Counted from the first letter of the stretch, positions 34,812 through 44,487 are shown. The stretch is DNA of 64,000 nt from Massilia sp. Root133 (GCF_001426525.1 NZ_LMEW01000033.1:334819-398818); one strand, 5' to 3'. Program-made: numbers and translations. The notes: generated from the letters alone by a model not told the origin.

Positions 34812-35631
34812 CATCAGTATCGAGTTTTTCCCGCCCAAGACGCCCGAGGGCGCGGAGAAACTGCGCGTGGCCCGGCAGAAGCTGGCCGAGCTGAATCCGA
34901 AATATTTCTCCGTGACGTTCGGCGCCGGCGGCAGCACGCAGCACGGCACGCTGTCCACCGTCCTCGAGATCCTGGCCGCGGGCCACGACGCCGCACCGCA
35001 CCTGTCGTGCGTGGGCGGCACGCGCGAATCGATCCGCGCGATCCTGCAGGAATTCAAGGACAAGGGCATCCGCCGTCTCGTGGCGCTGCGCGGCGACTTG
35101 CCGAGCGGTTATGGCGGCGCGGGCGAACTGCGTTATGCCAGCGACCTCGTCGAGTTCATCCGCCAGGAAACGGGCGACTGGTTCCACATCGAGGTGGCCG
35201 CGTATCCGGAAATGCACCCGCAGGCCAAGTCGCCGCAGGACGACCTGCAAGCCTTCGCCCGCAAGGTGCAGGCCGGCGCGAATGCCGCGATCACGCAGTA
35301 TTTCTACAATCCGGACGCGTACTTCCAGTTCGTCGACAATGCCCGCAAACTGGGTGTGGACGTGCCCATCGTGGCCGGCATCATGCCGATCACGAACTAC
35401 ACGCAGCTGATGCGTTTCTCCGACATGTGCGGCGCCGAGATTCCGCGCTGGATCCGTCTGAAGCTGGCCAGCTTCGGCGACGATTCCGCGTCGATCAAGG
35501 CGTTCGGCCTCGACGTCGTCAGCGGCCTGTGCGAGAAACTGCTCGCCGGCGGCGCGCCCGGCCTGCACTTCTACAGCATGAACCAGGCGGCGGCCACGAC
35601 CGCGATCTGGCAGCGCATCACGGCCGCCTGA
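34798..35631 (+). CDS. metF: Methylenetetrahydrofolate reductase
   Basis: 277 aa FAD-dependent cytoplasmic enzyme that makes 5-methyltetrahydrofolate for methionine synthesis. IEFFPPKTPEGAEKL at the start carries the catalytic Glu; VTFGAGGSTQ, LSCVGGTRESI, LRGDLPSGYGG and FYNPDAYFQFVD are family motifs. The ATG at 34798 overlaps the previous gene. Together with metK and ahcY it serves the methyl cycle. A strong terminator follows 18 nt after the stop. Confidence 0.96.
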   Translation: METPNISIEFFPPKTPEGAEKLRVARQKLAELNPKYFSVTFGAGGSTQHGTLSTVLEILAAGHDAAPHLSCVGGTRESIRAILQEFKDKGIRRLVALRGDLPSGYGGAGELRYASDLVEFIRQETGDWFHIEVAAYPEMHPQAKSPQDDLQAFARKVQAGANAAITQYFYNPDAYFQFVDNARKLGVDVPIVAGIMPITNYTQLMRFSDMCGAEIPRWIRLKLASFGDDSASIKAFGLDVVSGLCEKLLAGGAPGLHFYSMNQAAATTAIWQRITAA

Positions 35632-35649
35632 TCCGGCGTCATCCTCACG

Positions 35650-35688
35650 AATGCCCGTGCGACCGGAAGGCCGCGCGGGCATTTTTTT
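35650..35688 (+). terminator. Rho-independent terminator of the ahcY-metF operon
   Basis: AATGCCCGTGCG pairs with CGCGCGGGCATT (one G-T pair) around a 10-nt loop and runs into a T7 tract. It lies in the gap between the metF stop and the convergent cyclo-ligase gene. Confidence 0.92.
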
Positions 35689-35694
35689 CAGGCA

Positions 35695-36300
35695 TCAGTT
35701 GACGTGGGTGATTTCCGTCACGATCACGTCCAGCGGCACGTCGTGCGGCGCATGCGAGAACTGGGCTTCCTGGTTACTGTAGGCAATGCCCAACGTGTGC
35801 GGGCGCGGCGGCTGTTCCAGCGTGCGGTCATAATAACCGCCGCCATAGCCGAGGCGGTACCCATCGGCATTGAAGCCGAGGCAGGGGATCAGCAGGGCCG
35901 GCGGGCGCTCGATGAAGCGCAGCTGGGCCGGGACCTGCACGCCGGCTTCGTCCGGCAACATGGCTTCGCCGGGCGTCCATTCCGTGAACGTCAGCGGCGC
36001 ATCGCGTTCCATCACGACGGGCAGCGCCAGGCGCACGCCCGCCTGGTGCAATTCCGCGTACGCCGCGCGCAGGTCGGGCTCGCCGGCCAGCGGCCAGTAC
36101 ACACCGATGACACTTACCTGGCGCAATCTCCACCAGGCGACCACCTGCGCGCCGATATGTGCATCCCACTGGACCTTGATTGCGGGATCAAGCCCCCCAC
36201 GTGCAGTCCTGAGCGCCTTGCGCAATGCCGTTTTTGCCGTCTGTTTCTCGTCCGCCACGCTCGGGCTCGAGGGGCATGGTATTCTTGAATCGCCGGTCAT
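35695..36300 (-). CDS. 5-formyltetrahydrofolate cyclo-ligase
   Basis: 201 aa cytoplasmic enzyme returning 5-formyl-THF to the folate pool with ATP. KTALRKALRTARGGLD at the N-terminus, VIGVYWPLAGEPDL, PALLIPCLGFNADGYRLGYGGGYYDRTL (the GYGGGYYDR phosphate loop) and GIAYSNQEAQF are family motifs. The ATG at 36300 overlaps the possible first ATG of slt on the other strand; longer readings would run through slt signal sequence. Its place beside metF fits one-carbon metabolism. Confidence 0.92.
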   Translation of the reverse strand: MTGDSRIPCPSSPSVADEKQTAKTALRKALRTARGGLDPAIKVQWDAHIGAQVVAWWRLRQVSVIGVYWPLAGEPDLRAAYAELHQAGVRLALPVVMERDAPLTFTEWTPGEAMLPDEAGVQVPAQLRFIERPPALLIPCLGFNADGYRLGYGGGYYDRTLEQPPRPHTLGIAYSNQEAQFSHAPHDVPLDVIVTEITHVN

Positions 36301-36307
36301 GGATGAA

Positions 36308-38359
36308 ATGAAGCCTACATTGAATATTGCATTATCGATGTCGCAGACACTGTTAGCCGGCGCCGTCGTGGCCGCTTCCAGCCTGCTCTTCCTCGCGTCG
36401 TCTGCTGCCGCGGCCCAGGCCGTGTCGCCAGGGACGACACTCCCCGCACCCGCTGCGCCCACCGCGGTGCCTGCGCCGGTCGTCGCGCCCGGACCGCAGG
36501 CCGACGCCAGCCGCGAGCAGGACGAACTCTTCGCGCAACTGCGCGACGCTGCCCGCAAGAACGATGCCGACAAAGCGGCGGCGCTGGCGGCCCGGCTGCC
36601 GGATTACGCGATTCCGTCGTACGTCGACTATTATCGGCTCAAACCGCGGCTGCGCGATGCTTCCAACGAGGAAATCCTGGATTTCCTGAAACGTTACGAG
36701 GGCAGCGCCATCGCCGACCGCCTGCGCAACGACTGGCTGCTGGAACTCGGCCGTAAGCGCGACTGGGTCAACTTCGACCGCGAGCTGCCCCTGTTCGTCA
36801 AGAAAGACGATTACCAGGTCAAGTGCTACGCCTTGCTGTCGCGCGCATCGAAGGGACAAAACGTGGCGGCCGAGGCACGCGTGCTGCTCGACAATCCGCC
36901 GATGTACGGCGAAGCCTGCGCCGCGCTCGTCAACCAGCTCGTCCAGTCCGGCCAGTTCACGAACAATGATTTGCTGGCGCAATTGCGCCTGGCCGGCGAG
37001 ATGCATGCGACGGGGCCGTCGCGCCGCACGGCGCTGCTGCTGGGTGCGTCCGACACTCGCGCCGCGCAGGCCGTCGACCTGCCGGCCGTGGCGATGGCGC
37101 GCGGCATCGGCAGCACGCGCGCCGACCATGAGATCTACCTCGTCGCCATCGGCCGCATGGCGCGCACGAGCCTGAAACTGGCGACGGTGGCGCTCAACAA
37201 AAACGCATCGAAACTGTCGGCCGAGGAAAGGGCGATCGGCTGGGCGAACATCGCGCTGGCCGCGTCGCTGACCTTGGCGCCCGAAGCGTACGACGACTGG
37301 AAGAAGGCGGAAGGGGCGCCGCTGACGTGGAACCAGCTGGAGTGGAAGACGCGCATCGCGCTGCGCCGCGGCGACTGGAAGACGGTGCGTGCGACGATCG
37401 AGGCGATGCCGCCGCAGCAGCATGACGAGCCCGCCTGGACGTACTGGCTGGGCCGCGCGCTGCAGGCAGAAGGCCGGCGCGAGGATGCGCAGGCCTTGTA
37501 CCGCGGCATCGCCGACCAGAACAGTTTCTATGGCCAGCTGGCGATGGAAGAGCTGGGCATGCAGATCAGCATCCCGCCCAGCGCCGCGCCGCCCACGCCG
37601 GCCGAGCTGGCGCAGGTGGCCACGAACCCCGGCTTCAAGCGCGCCTTGAAATTCTTTTCGATGCGCATGCGTTTCGAAGGCACGCGCGAATGGAATTGGG
37701 CGCTCACCGGATTCACGGAACGGCAATTGCTCGCCGCCGCCGAATTCGCGCGCCAGAACGATATCCTCGACCGCATGCTGTCCACGTCCGAACGCACGCG
37801 CACCGAGTTCGACTACACGCAGCGCTTCCCGGCGCCGCACAACGACATCCTGCATCCGACGGCGCAGGGCCTCGGCCTGGACCAGGCCTGGGTCTATGGC
37901 CTGATCCGCCAGGAATCGCGTTTCGTCTCCGATGCGCAGTCGGGCGTGGGCGCGTCCGGGCTGATGCAGGTGATGCCGTCGACCGGTAAATGGGTGGCGG
38001 AAAAGATCGGGCTGACGGACTACGGCCACGGCATGCTCAGCGATATCCGGACGAATATCGTGCTCGGCACCAATTACCTGAACATGGTGCTGAACAGTGC
38101 GGAAGGCTCGCAGGTGCTGGCGACGGCCGCGTACAACGCCGGACCGGGGCGCGCACGCACGTGGCGCGGGCTGTTGACGGCGCCGATGGAAGGGGCCGTG
38201 TTCGTGGAGTCGATCCCGTTCGAGGAAACGCGAACCTACGTGCGCAACGTGATGTCGAACGCGACGAACTATGCCGCGCTGTTCGACAAGCGTCCGCAAT
38301 CGCTCAAGGCGCGCCTGGGTACGATCACGCCGCGCGGCGGAGGCATCGGCCTTCCTTAA
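36308..38359 (+). CDS. slt: Soluble lytic murein transglycosylase (Slt70-like)
   Basis: 683 aa. The signal peptide ends SSAAAAQA and a Pro/Ala linker follows. The large alpha-helical U-shaped superhelix covers about residues 65-500. The C-terminal goose-lysozyme-like domain has the catalytic Glu in YGLIRQESRF, then GASGLMQVMPSTG, LGTNYLNMVL and ATAAYNAGPGRARTW. It cleaves peptidoglycan to 1,6-anhydromuropeptides in the periplasm. Start uncertain: ATG at 36299, 36308 or 36338 all leave a usable signal peptide; none has a strong ribosome site. It heads the slt-epimerase-gst-cca run. Confidence 0.93.
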   Translation: MKPTLNIALSMSQTLLAGAVVAASSLLFLASSAAAAQAVSPGTTLPAPAAPTAVPAPVVAPGPQADASREQDELFAQLRDAARKNDADKAAALAARLPDYAIPSYVDYYRLKPRLRDASNEEILDFLKRYEGSAIADRLRNDWLLELGRKRDWVNFDRELPLFVKKDDYQVKCYALLSRASKGQNVAAEARVLLDNPPMYGEACAALVNQLVQSGQFTNNDLLAQLRLAGEMHATGPSRRTALLLGASDTRAAQAVDLPAVAMARGIGSTRADHEIYLVAIGRMARTSLKLATVALNKNASKLSAEERAIGWANIALAASLTLAPEAYDDWKKAEGAPLTWNQLEWKTRIALRRGDWKTVRATIEAMPPQQHDEPAWTYWLGRALQAEGRREDAQALYRGIADQNSFYGQLAMEELGMQISIPPSAAPPTPAELAQVATNPGFKRALKFFSMRMRFEGTREWNWALTGFTERQLLAAAEFARQNDILDRMLSTSERTRTEFDYTQRFPAPHNDILHPTAQGLGLDQAWVYGLIRQESRFVSDAQSGVGASGLMQVMPSTGKWVAEKIGLTDYGHGMLSDIRTNIVLGTNYLNMVLNSAEGSQVLATAAYNAGPGRARTWRGLLTAPMEGAVFVESIPFEETRTYVRNVMSNATNYAALFDKRPQSLKARLGTITPRGGGIGLP

Positions 38360-38376
38360 TCCATCAGGAGACGAGC

Positions 38377-39342
38377 ATGCACGCGCAATCGGTCGTTCTG
38401 TTCGGCGGGACGGGATTCATCGGCAGTCACCTGGCGGCCAGGCTGTCCGAGCACGCCATCGACATCGTCGTGCCCACGCGGCACGAAAGCCACGCGATGC
38501 ACCTGATGCCGCTGGGCGTCGACATCGTGCAGGCGGATCCTTACGACGACACGGCGCTCCGCAAGCTCGTGGCCGGGCGCGATGCCGTCATCAACCTGGT
38601 CGGCATCCTGCACTCGCGCCGCGGCAACCCGTACGGGCCGGATTTTCGCCGGGCCCACGTCGATTTGCCGCATCGCATCGCCGCCGCCTGCGCGCTCGAG
38701 GGCGTGCCGCGCTACTTGCACATGAGCGCGCTGGGGGCCGACCGCAACGGCCCGTCGATGTACCAGCGCTCGAAGGCCGACGGCGAGGCGGCCGCGGCGA
38801 GCCAGCCCAGCGTCGCGGCGACGATCTTCCGGCCATCCGTCGTGTTCGGCCCGGAAGATAAATTTCTCAATATGTTCGCGCGCCTACAGCGCCACCTGCC
38901 CGTCGTCCCGCTCGCCTGCGCGCATGCGCGCTTCCAGCCCGTGTACGTGGGCGACGTGGCCGAGGCGTTCGTGCGCGCGCTGCTCGATCCGCACACGGCC
39001 GGCCTCACCTATGAACTGGGCGGGCCGCAAGTCTACGAGCTGGGCGACCTGGTGCGGCTGGCGGGGCGCTATGCGGGGCACGAGCGCAAGGTGATCGCCT
39101 TGCCGGATGCGCTCGCGCGGCTGCAGGCGATGTTGTTCGAGCTGCTGCCGGGCGAGCCCGTCATCACGCGCGACAACCTCGATTCGATGAAGGTCGACAA
39201 TGTGCTCCAGCCGTCCGGGGACAATAAAGTCTTGACAACAGCGGCGCTGGGAATCAAGCTCACGGCGCTCGAGGCCGTCGCGCCGCAGTACCTGGCGCCC
39301 CCCGGCGGACTCGACGTCCTGCGCGCCCGTGCCGGGCGCTGA
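38377..39342 (+). CDS. NAD(P)-binding nucleotide-sugar epimerase-like protein (NDUFA9 type)
   Basis: 321 aa atypical short-chain dehydrogenase. The Rossmann loop GGTGFIGSHLAARLS is at residues 10-24, with VINLVGILHSRRG, YLHMSALGADRNGPSMYQRSKADGE (YxxxK) and FRPSVVFGPEDKFLN. This pattern matches the complex I NDUFA9-like family found in beta- and alphaproteobacteria. Its substrate is unknown. A ribosome site AGGAG precedes ATG 38377. It lies 17 nt after slt. Confidence 0.85.
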   Translation: MHAQSVVLFGGTGFIGSHLAARLSEHAIDIVVPTRHESHAMHLMPLGVDIVQADPYDDTALRKLVAGRDAVINLVGILHSRRGNPYGPDFRRAHVDLPHRIAAACALEGVPRYLHMSALGADRNGPSMYQRSKADGEAAAASQPSVAATIFRPSVVFGPEDKFLNMFARLQRHLPVVPLACAHARFQPVYVGDVAEAFVRALLDPHTAGLTYELGGPQVYELGDLVRLAGRYAGHERKVIALPDALARLQAMLFELLPGEPVITRDNLDSMKVDNVLQPSGDNKVLTTAALGIKLTALEAVAPQYLAPPGGLDVLRARAGR

Positions 39343-39363
39343 CCTCAACGATCACGCCACACC

Positions 39364-40080
39364 ATGCAGACTCTCGAACTCGACCCGACATTGACGCAGA
39401 CCCTCGACAACGCACGCCAGGCCGGCCTGACCCTGGTCATCGGCAACAAGAATTACTCTTCGTGGTCGATGCGGCCCTGGGTGGCCGCCGTCGCCGCCGG
39501 TATCCCGTTCACGGAAGTGCGCGTCCTGCTCGACAAGGCGGACACGGCCACCAACATCGCCCAGTACTCGGCGTCCGGCCGCGTCCCGGTGCTGCTGGCC
39601 GGCGAAATGACGATCTGGGACAGTCTCGCCATCTGCGAATACCTGGCCGAGCAATTCCCTGAGAAGCATCTGTGGCCGCAAGACGTGGCCGCCCGCGCGC
39701 TGGCCCGTTCCGTCGTGGCCGAGATGCATTCCGGCTTCGGCGACCTGCGCACCGCGATGACGATGAACATCAAGGCGCGCCTGCCGGGCCGCGGCCGCAC
39801 GCCGGGCGCCCAGGCCGACATCGGCCGCATCTGCGAGATCTGGGAAGAGTGCCTGTCCCGCTTCGGCCACCACAACTTCCTGTTCGGCGATTTCTCCGTC
39901 GCCGACGCGTTCTTCGCGCCCGTCGTCACGCGCTTCCAGACCTATGGCGTGGCGCTGGCGCCCGCGCTGCAGGCCTATTGCAAGCGCGTGCTCGCGCACC
40001 CGGCCGTCGCGCGCTGGGTCGAGGAGGCGATGGCCGAAACGGAAATCGCCGGCCTGCACGAAGACGAGTTGCCGGACTGA
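39364..40080 (+). CDS. Glutathione S-transferase family protein
   Basis: 238 aa, cytoplasmic. The N-terminal thioredoxin-like domain carries GNKNYSSWSMRPWVA, where the Ser is the likely glutathione-activating residue, and GRVPVLLAGEMTIWDSLAICEYLAE (cis-Pro and the ES/DS glutathione contact). The C-terminal helical domain contains FLFGDFSVADAFFAPV. The substrate is unknown. It starts 21 nt after the epimerase-like gene and its stop overlaps the cca start. Confidence 0.88.
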   Translation: MQTLELDPTLTQTLDNARQAGLTLVIGNKNYSSWSMRPWVAAVAAGIPFTEVRVLLDKADTATNIAQYSASGRVPVLLAGEMTIWDSLAICEYLAEQFPEKHLWPQDVAARALARSVVAEMHSGFGDLRTAMTMNIKARLPGRGRTPGAQADIGRICEIWEECLSRFGHHNFLFGDFSVADAFFAPVVTRFQTYGVALAPALQAYCKRVLAHPAVARWVEEAMAETEIAGLHEDELPD

Positions 40081-41324
40081 TGACGATGCAGGCGTACGTC
40101 GTCGGCGGCGCCGTCCGCGATGAGCTGCTGGGGCTGCCCGTCCAGGACCACGACTGGGTTGTCGTCGGCGCCACGCCCGAGGACATGATCGCCAAGGGGT
40201 TCCGGCCCGTCGGCAAGGATTTCCCCGTCTTCCTGCACCCGGAGACGCACGAGGAATACGCGCTCGCCCGCACCGAGCGCAAGACGGCGCCGGGCTACCA
40301 CGGCTTCGTGTTCCACACCGCGCCCGACGTGAAGCTCGAAGACGACCTGATCCGGCGCGACCTGACCATCAATGCGATGGCGCGCGCCGAGGACGGCACC
40401 ATCGTCGACCCGTACGGCGGCTTGCAGGATTTACAGGACCGCGTGTTCCGCCACGTGTCGCCCGCGTTCGCCGAAGACCCCGTGCGCATCCTGCGCCTGG
40501 CCCGCTTCGCCGCGCGCTTCCCGGAATTCACGGTGGCCGGCACGACGCTCGCGCTGATGCGCCAGATGGTCGAGGCGGGCGAGGTGGATGCGCTCGTGCC
40601 GGAGCGCGTGTGGCAGGAACTGTCGCGCGGGCTGATGGAACAAAAGCCGTCGCGCATGCTGGCCGTGCTGCGCGACTGCGGCGCGCTGGCGCGCATCCTG
40701 CCCGAGCTCGATGCGCTGTGGGGCGTGCCGCAGCCGCCGCTGCACCATCCCGAAGTCGATACCGGCGTTCATATGATGCTCGTGATCGATTACGCGGCCG
40801 AACAGGGCTACGACTTGCCGGTGCGCTTCGCCGCCCTGATGCACGACCTGGGTAAAGGGTCGACGCCGCCCGAACACTGGCCCAAGCACCATGGCCACGA
40901 AGGCATGGGGCCGCGCCTGATCACGGAACTGAGCAAGCGCCTGCGCGTGCCGACGGGGTGCCGCGACCTGGCCGTGATGACGGCGCGCGAGCACGGCAAC
41001 GTCAGCCGCGCGCTCGACCTGCGGCCGAACACGATCGTGACCCTGTTCGAACGCTGCGACGCGTTCCGCAAGCCGGACCGCTTCGCGCAGATGCTGCTGG
41101 CGTCCGAATGCGATGCGCGAGGGCGCGGCGACGAACGACACGAGATGCGCAGCCGCGCCTATCCGCAGGCGCCTTACCTGCTGCGCGCGCTGGACGCGGC
41201 GCGCGGCGTGAACGCGGGCGAGGTGGCGGCGCGCCATGCCGAGAACCGCGAAAGAATTCCGGAAGCCGTGCACGCCGCGCGGGTGAGCGCCGTGAAGGCG
41301 GCGCTGGGCGACGTGCGCGACTGA
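40080..41324 (+). CDS. cca: Multifunctional CCA tRNA nucleotidyltransferase
   Basis: 414 aa. It adds or repairs the 3-prime CCA of tRNAs. YVVGGAVRDELLGLPVQDHDWVV holds the nucleotidyltransferase core; the metal-binding Asp pair is in QDHDWVV. RRDLTINAMA and RLARFAARFPEF are class II motifs. The C-terminal HD domain (ALMHDLGKGSTP) adds phosphatase and phosphodiesterase activity, as in the E. coli type. The start is ATG 40080 (overlap with the gst stop) or 40086; the second gives the shorter family-like N-terminus. It is convergent with the GGDEF gene after 2 nt. Confidence 0.96.
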   Translation: MTMQAYVVGGAVRDELLGLPVQDHDWVVVGATPEDMIAKGFRPVGKDFPVFLHPETHEEYALARTERKTAPGYHGFVFHTAPDVKLEDDLIRRDLTINAMARAEDGTIVDPYGGLQDLQDRVFRHVSPAFAEDPVRILRLARFAARFPEFTVAGTTLALMRQMVEAGEVDALVPERVWQELSRGLMEQKPSRMLAVLRDCGALARILPELDALWGVPQPPLHHPEVDTGVHMMLVIDYAAEQGYDLPVRFAALMHDLGKGSTPPEHWPKHHGHEGMGPRLITELSKRLRVPTGCRDLAVMTAREHGNVSRALDLRPNTIVTLFERCDAFRKPDRFAQMLLASECDARGRGDERHEMRSRAYPQAPYLLRALDAARGVNAGEVAARHAENRERIPEAVHAARVSAVKAALGDVRD

Positions 41325-41326
41325 AC

Positions 41327-44300
41327 CTAGGCCGCCGCGGCGTCGGCCCCGAACCTGCACCACGTGTCGCGGCCCGCTTCCTTGGCGCAGTACAGCGCCG
41401 TATCGGCGTTCTTGTACAGCGCGTCCGTGTCCACGCCGTCCCGCCAGGCCAAGGCGGTGCCGACGCTGGCGCTGACGTGCATGTCGTGGGCGCCGAACGC
41501 GATTGGTGCGCGCATCGAATCGACGATGCGCTGGGCCACGTCGCCGACGATGGCGTCGCTGGCGGGCGTCAGCAGGACGGCGAATTCGTCGCCACCCAGC
41601 CGCGCCACGCAGTCGGTCTGGCGCACGGCCGCACGCAGGCGCTCCGCCGCCGCGACCAGCAGCGCATCGCCCGCATCGTGGCCGAGCGTATCGTTGATGT
41701 GCTTGAAGCGGTCCAGGTCGATCAGGAGCAGCGCGAACGGGTCGCCGCCGCGCCGGCTGAGGGCGGCCAGGCGCTGCAGTTCGTCGTTGAAGCGGCGCCG
41801 GTTGGGCAGGTCCGTCAACGCGTCGTTGTAGGCCATGGTTTCCAGTTTCAGCTGGGTGGCGCGCAGCTCGGCGGTGCGGCTGGCGACCACGGCCTCCAGC
41901 TCGCGCTGGCGCCGGCGCAGCAGCGACGTGCGGGCCTGCATCAGGGCGGCAAGGATGCCCAGCACGACGATCGCACCCAGCGCCCGCACCCAGGCCAGCT
42001 GGTGCCAGGCGGGGAGGACGCGGACCGGCAGTTCCAGGTTGACGGTATCGTCGCCGGTGGCGCGCACGCGCAGGCGGTAGTTCCCTGGCGGCAGGTTGTT
42101 GTAGCTGGCGCGGCGCACGGTCGTGTCGGCTTCGATCCATCCGGTGTCGAAGCCTTCGAGCTGGTAGGCGTAGTGGCGGTGCTCGGCCGGCATGTAATCC
42201 AGGGCCGCGAATTCGACCGCGAAACCGCGTTCGCGATCGGCGGGCGTGACGGTCAGCGCGGCCGGCTCAGCCGGCGCGGCCGGCGCAAGCGCACGGATCG
42301 CACGCCCGCCGAGCATCAGTTGCGTGATGGCGAGCCGGGGCGGGGGACGGCGGGTGTCCAGCCGGTCGGGGAATACGACGGAGAGGCCGGTGAAACCGCC
42401 GAACAGCACTTCGCCGTCGGCCCCCAGCGCGCCCGAGCTGGTCCAGTAACTCGGCACGTGGGCGCCGTCGGCCTCGCCCAGCCGGCGGACCTGCAGGGTG
42501 TCGGGGTGCACGCCGGCCAGGCCGAGGTCGGTGCTCAGCCAGATCTGCCCGCTACGGTCCTGTACCAGCATGTTGACGCTGTTGTCGGGCAGGCCGTCGG
42601 CCGTCGTCAGGCGCCGGAACCAGCGGCGCCCGCCGGCATCGGTGCGATCGAGGATGGCGATGCCGTTGCCGAACGAGGACACCCACAGGCGGCCCGTGCG
42701 GTCGACGAGCAGGGACGAGACGAAGCCGTTCGGCGCGCGCGTGCGGTCGGCATTGTCGGTCGGCAAGCGCTCCACCGTCGTGCCGTTCCGGTCCAGCCGC
42801 ACGACGCCGCGCCGGGTGCCGATCCACACGCTGCCGTCCGCGAGCGGCAGCAGGGCGGTGACGCGGCGGTCGCCCAGCGCCTCGTCTTCGTGGCGCAGCA
42901 CGGTCGCCGGCCCGGCGGATGACGGCCGCACCGCCCATGCCCCGTCCAGTCCGCCCAGCCACAGGACGTCGCCGCGCCACGCCAGGGCCCAGACGGAGGC
43001 GTCGGGACGGCGGCCCGCAATCTCGACGCGCCGTACGGCACGCCCGGTGCCGTCGCTGTGATACAGGCCTTGCTGGGTACCGAGGTAGACGCTGCCGTCC
43101 GGCGCATTCGCCATGGCGAGCACCCGGCCCTTGGGCAGGGCGTTGGCGTCCGCCCTGATCTCGGCCACCGCGCCGGTGTGCGGTTCGACGATGCTCACGC
43201 CACCGCCGGGAACGCTCAGCCATACCTTGCCGTCCGGGCGGGGCAGCAGATGATAAACGTTGAGGCCGGTAATGCTGCCGATCGTCCGCACCGTCACGAT
43301 GCCGCGCGGGAGGGGATCGTGCTGGCTCAGGGTACCGCCGGTGGCAACGAAGATCTGGCCGCCGCGCTCGCGCAGCATGGCGAGGATCTCGTCGCTGCGC
43401 AGGCTGTCCGGCACATCGCCGCGGTAGCGCAGGCGCCGCGTCGTGCCCTGGCGCACGTCGACCTCGACGATGCCGCCGCTCTCCGTGCCGAGCCAGACGA
43501 CGTCCTCGTCCTTTTGCACGATCGCGAACACGCGCTCGCCCTGCAACGCGGCCTGCGGACCCGTTTCCACGATGGGACGGGGCGCCGCGCCCCGCGTCGC
43601 GATGACGAAGGCCCCATGGGTGCGGGTGCCGATCCATACGCGCCCCGCGCTGTCCTGGTACAAGGCGTTGATCGACGGTTCGTTCGGCGCCGGCAGCCCC
43701 AGGTGCACGACCTCCAGCCGGTCGTGGTCGCCGGACCGGTAGAACAGGCCCTCGCGGGTGCCGATCCAGAGGCCGCCCTGGCGGTCGCGCAACAAGACGT
43801 CCACCCCGTCCGGCGGCAGCACGGGTGCGGCGAGCTGCGGGGCGCCGCTGGCGGCGGCGTGCACCTTGCCCTCGGCATCGACGCGTTCGAGTCCCGCGCC
43901 GGTGCCGACCCAGATGCCGCCGGCGCCGTCGTCGACGATGCTGGAGACGCGTGCATGGCCCAGGCCGCCCGGGCCGGCCGGGATCACGGCGAAGCGATCG
44001 CGCGCCGCGTCGTAGCGCGCCAGGCCGCCCGCGCTCGTACCGACCCACAGGCGTCCGCCCGCGTCCACGTGCACGCTCTGGATATAGCCGTCCGGCAGGC
44101 TACCTTCCCGCGCCCGATCGGCCACATAGCGCCGCACCCGGAAACCGTCCCAGCGAACCAGGCCGGTCTGCGTACCCAGCCAGAGGAAACCGTCGCGATC
44201 CTGGGCGAGAGAGGTTCCGAAACGCAGCGCTTCTTCGGTGTGATGCCGGAACGAGACGTGAGAAAATGGTTGCCAGGCTGCGGATGCATCTGCGTTGGCT

Positions 44301-44374
44301 GCGGTGGATGGAAACGCGAGCAGCACGCTCATCCAGAAGATCAGGCAGGGCAGGGCCTGGCGAAACAATGGCAT
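41327..44374 (-). CDS. Two-component-regulator propeller sensor with GGDEF domain
   Basis: 1015 aa. A signal peptide (LPCLIFWMSVLLAFPSTAANA) is followed by a periplasmic seven-bladed-type propeller of Reg_prop repeats (DGFLWLGTQTGLVRWDGFRV, GRLWVGTSAGGLARYD, GGIWVGTGAGLERVD and others). A Y_Y_Y domain comes next (YQLEGFDTGWIEADTTVRRASYNNLPPGNYRLRVRA-like), then one membrane helix (VRALGAIVVLGILAALM), a short coiled coil and a GGDEF domain at about residues 845-1010. The active site is intact (RLGGDEFAVLL) and an inhibitory RxxD site (RQTD) lies 5 residues before it. Predicted: a membrane diguanylate cyclase reading a periplasmic signal, perhaps a sugar. Confidence 0.92.
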   Translation of the reverse strand: MPLFRQALPCLIFWMSVLLAFPSTAANADASAAWQPFSHVSFRHHTEEALRFGTSLAQDRDGFLWLGTQTGLVRWDGFRVRRYVADRAREGSLPDGYIQSVHVDAGGRLWVGTSAGGLARYDAARDRFAVIPAGPGGLGHARVSSIVDDGAGGIWVGTGAGLERVDAEGKVHAAASGAPQLAAPVLPPDGVDVLLRDRQGGLWIGTREGLFYRSGDHDRLEVVHLGLPAPNEPSINALYQDSAGRVWIGTRTHGAFVIATRGAAPRPIVETGPQAALQGERVFAIVQKDEDVVWLGTESGGIVEVDVRQGTTRRLRYRGDVPDSLRSDEILAMLRERGGQIFVATGGTLSQHDPLPRGIVTVRTIGSITGLNVYHLLPRPDGKVWLSVPGGGVSIVEPHTGAVAEIRADANALPKGRVLAMANAPDGSVYLGTQQGLYHSDGTGRAVRRVEIAGRRPDASVWALAWRGDVLWLGGLDGAWAVRPSSAGPATVLRHEDEALGDRRVTALLPLADGSVWIGTRRGVVRLDRNGTTVERLPTDNADRTRAPNGFVSSLLVDRTGRLWVSSFGNGIAILDRTDAGGRRWFRRLTTADGLPDNSVNMLVQDRSGQIWLSTDLGLAGVHPDTLQVRRLGEADGAHVPSYWTSSGALGADGEVLFGGFTGLSVVFPDRLDTRRPPPRLAITQLMLGGRAIRALAPAAPAEPAALTVTPADRERGFAVEFAALDYMPAEHRHYAYQLEGFDTGWIEADTTVRRASYNNLPPGNYRLRVRATGDDTVNLELPVRVLPAWHQLAWVRALGAIVVLGILAALMQARTSLLRRRQRELEAVVASRTAELRATQLKLETMAYNDALTDLPNRRRFNDELQRLAALSRRGGDPFALLLIDLDRFKHINDTLGHDAGDALLVAAAERLRAAVRQTDCVARLGGDEFAVLLTPASDAIVGDVAQRIVDSMRAPIAFGAHDMHVSASVGTALAWRDGVDTDALYKNADTALYCAKEAGRDTWCRFGADAAAA

Positions 44375-44487
44375 GCGACACTCTCGATTTCTCTTTAGAA
44401 TCAAGTATATGCCGCTTTATCCTTGGTATCCCGTTCGCAGCGATAAGTGATCAAATTCTGTTGTATCGACGCAAGAATAGGGCGCCC

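Noticed and set aside
40958..42922. A 654-codon plus-strand open frame over cca and the GGDEF gene
   Set aside because: Runs antisense to the propeller-GGDEF gene and out of frame with cca; composition is that of a shadow frame.
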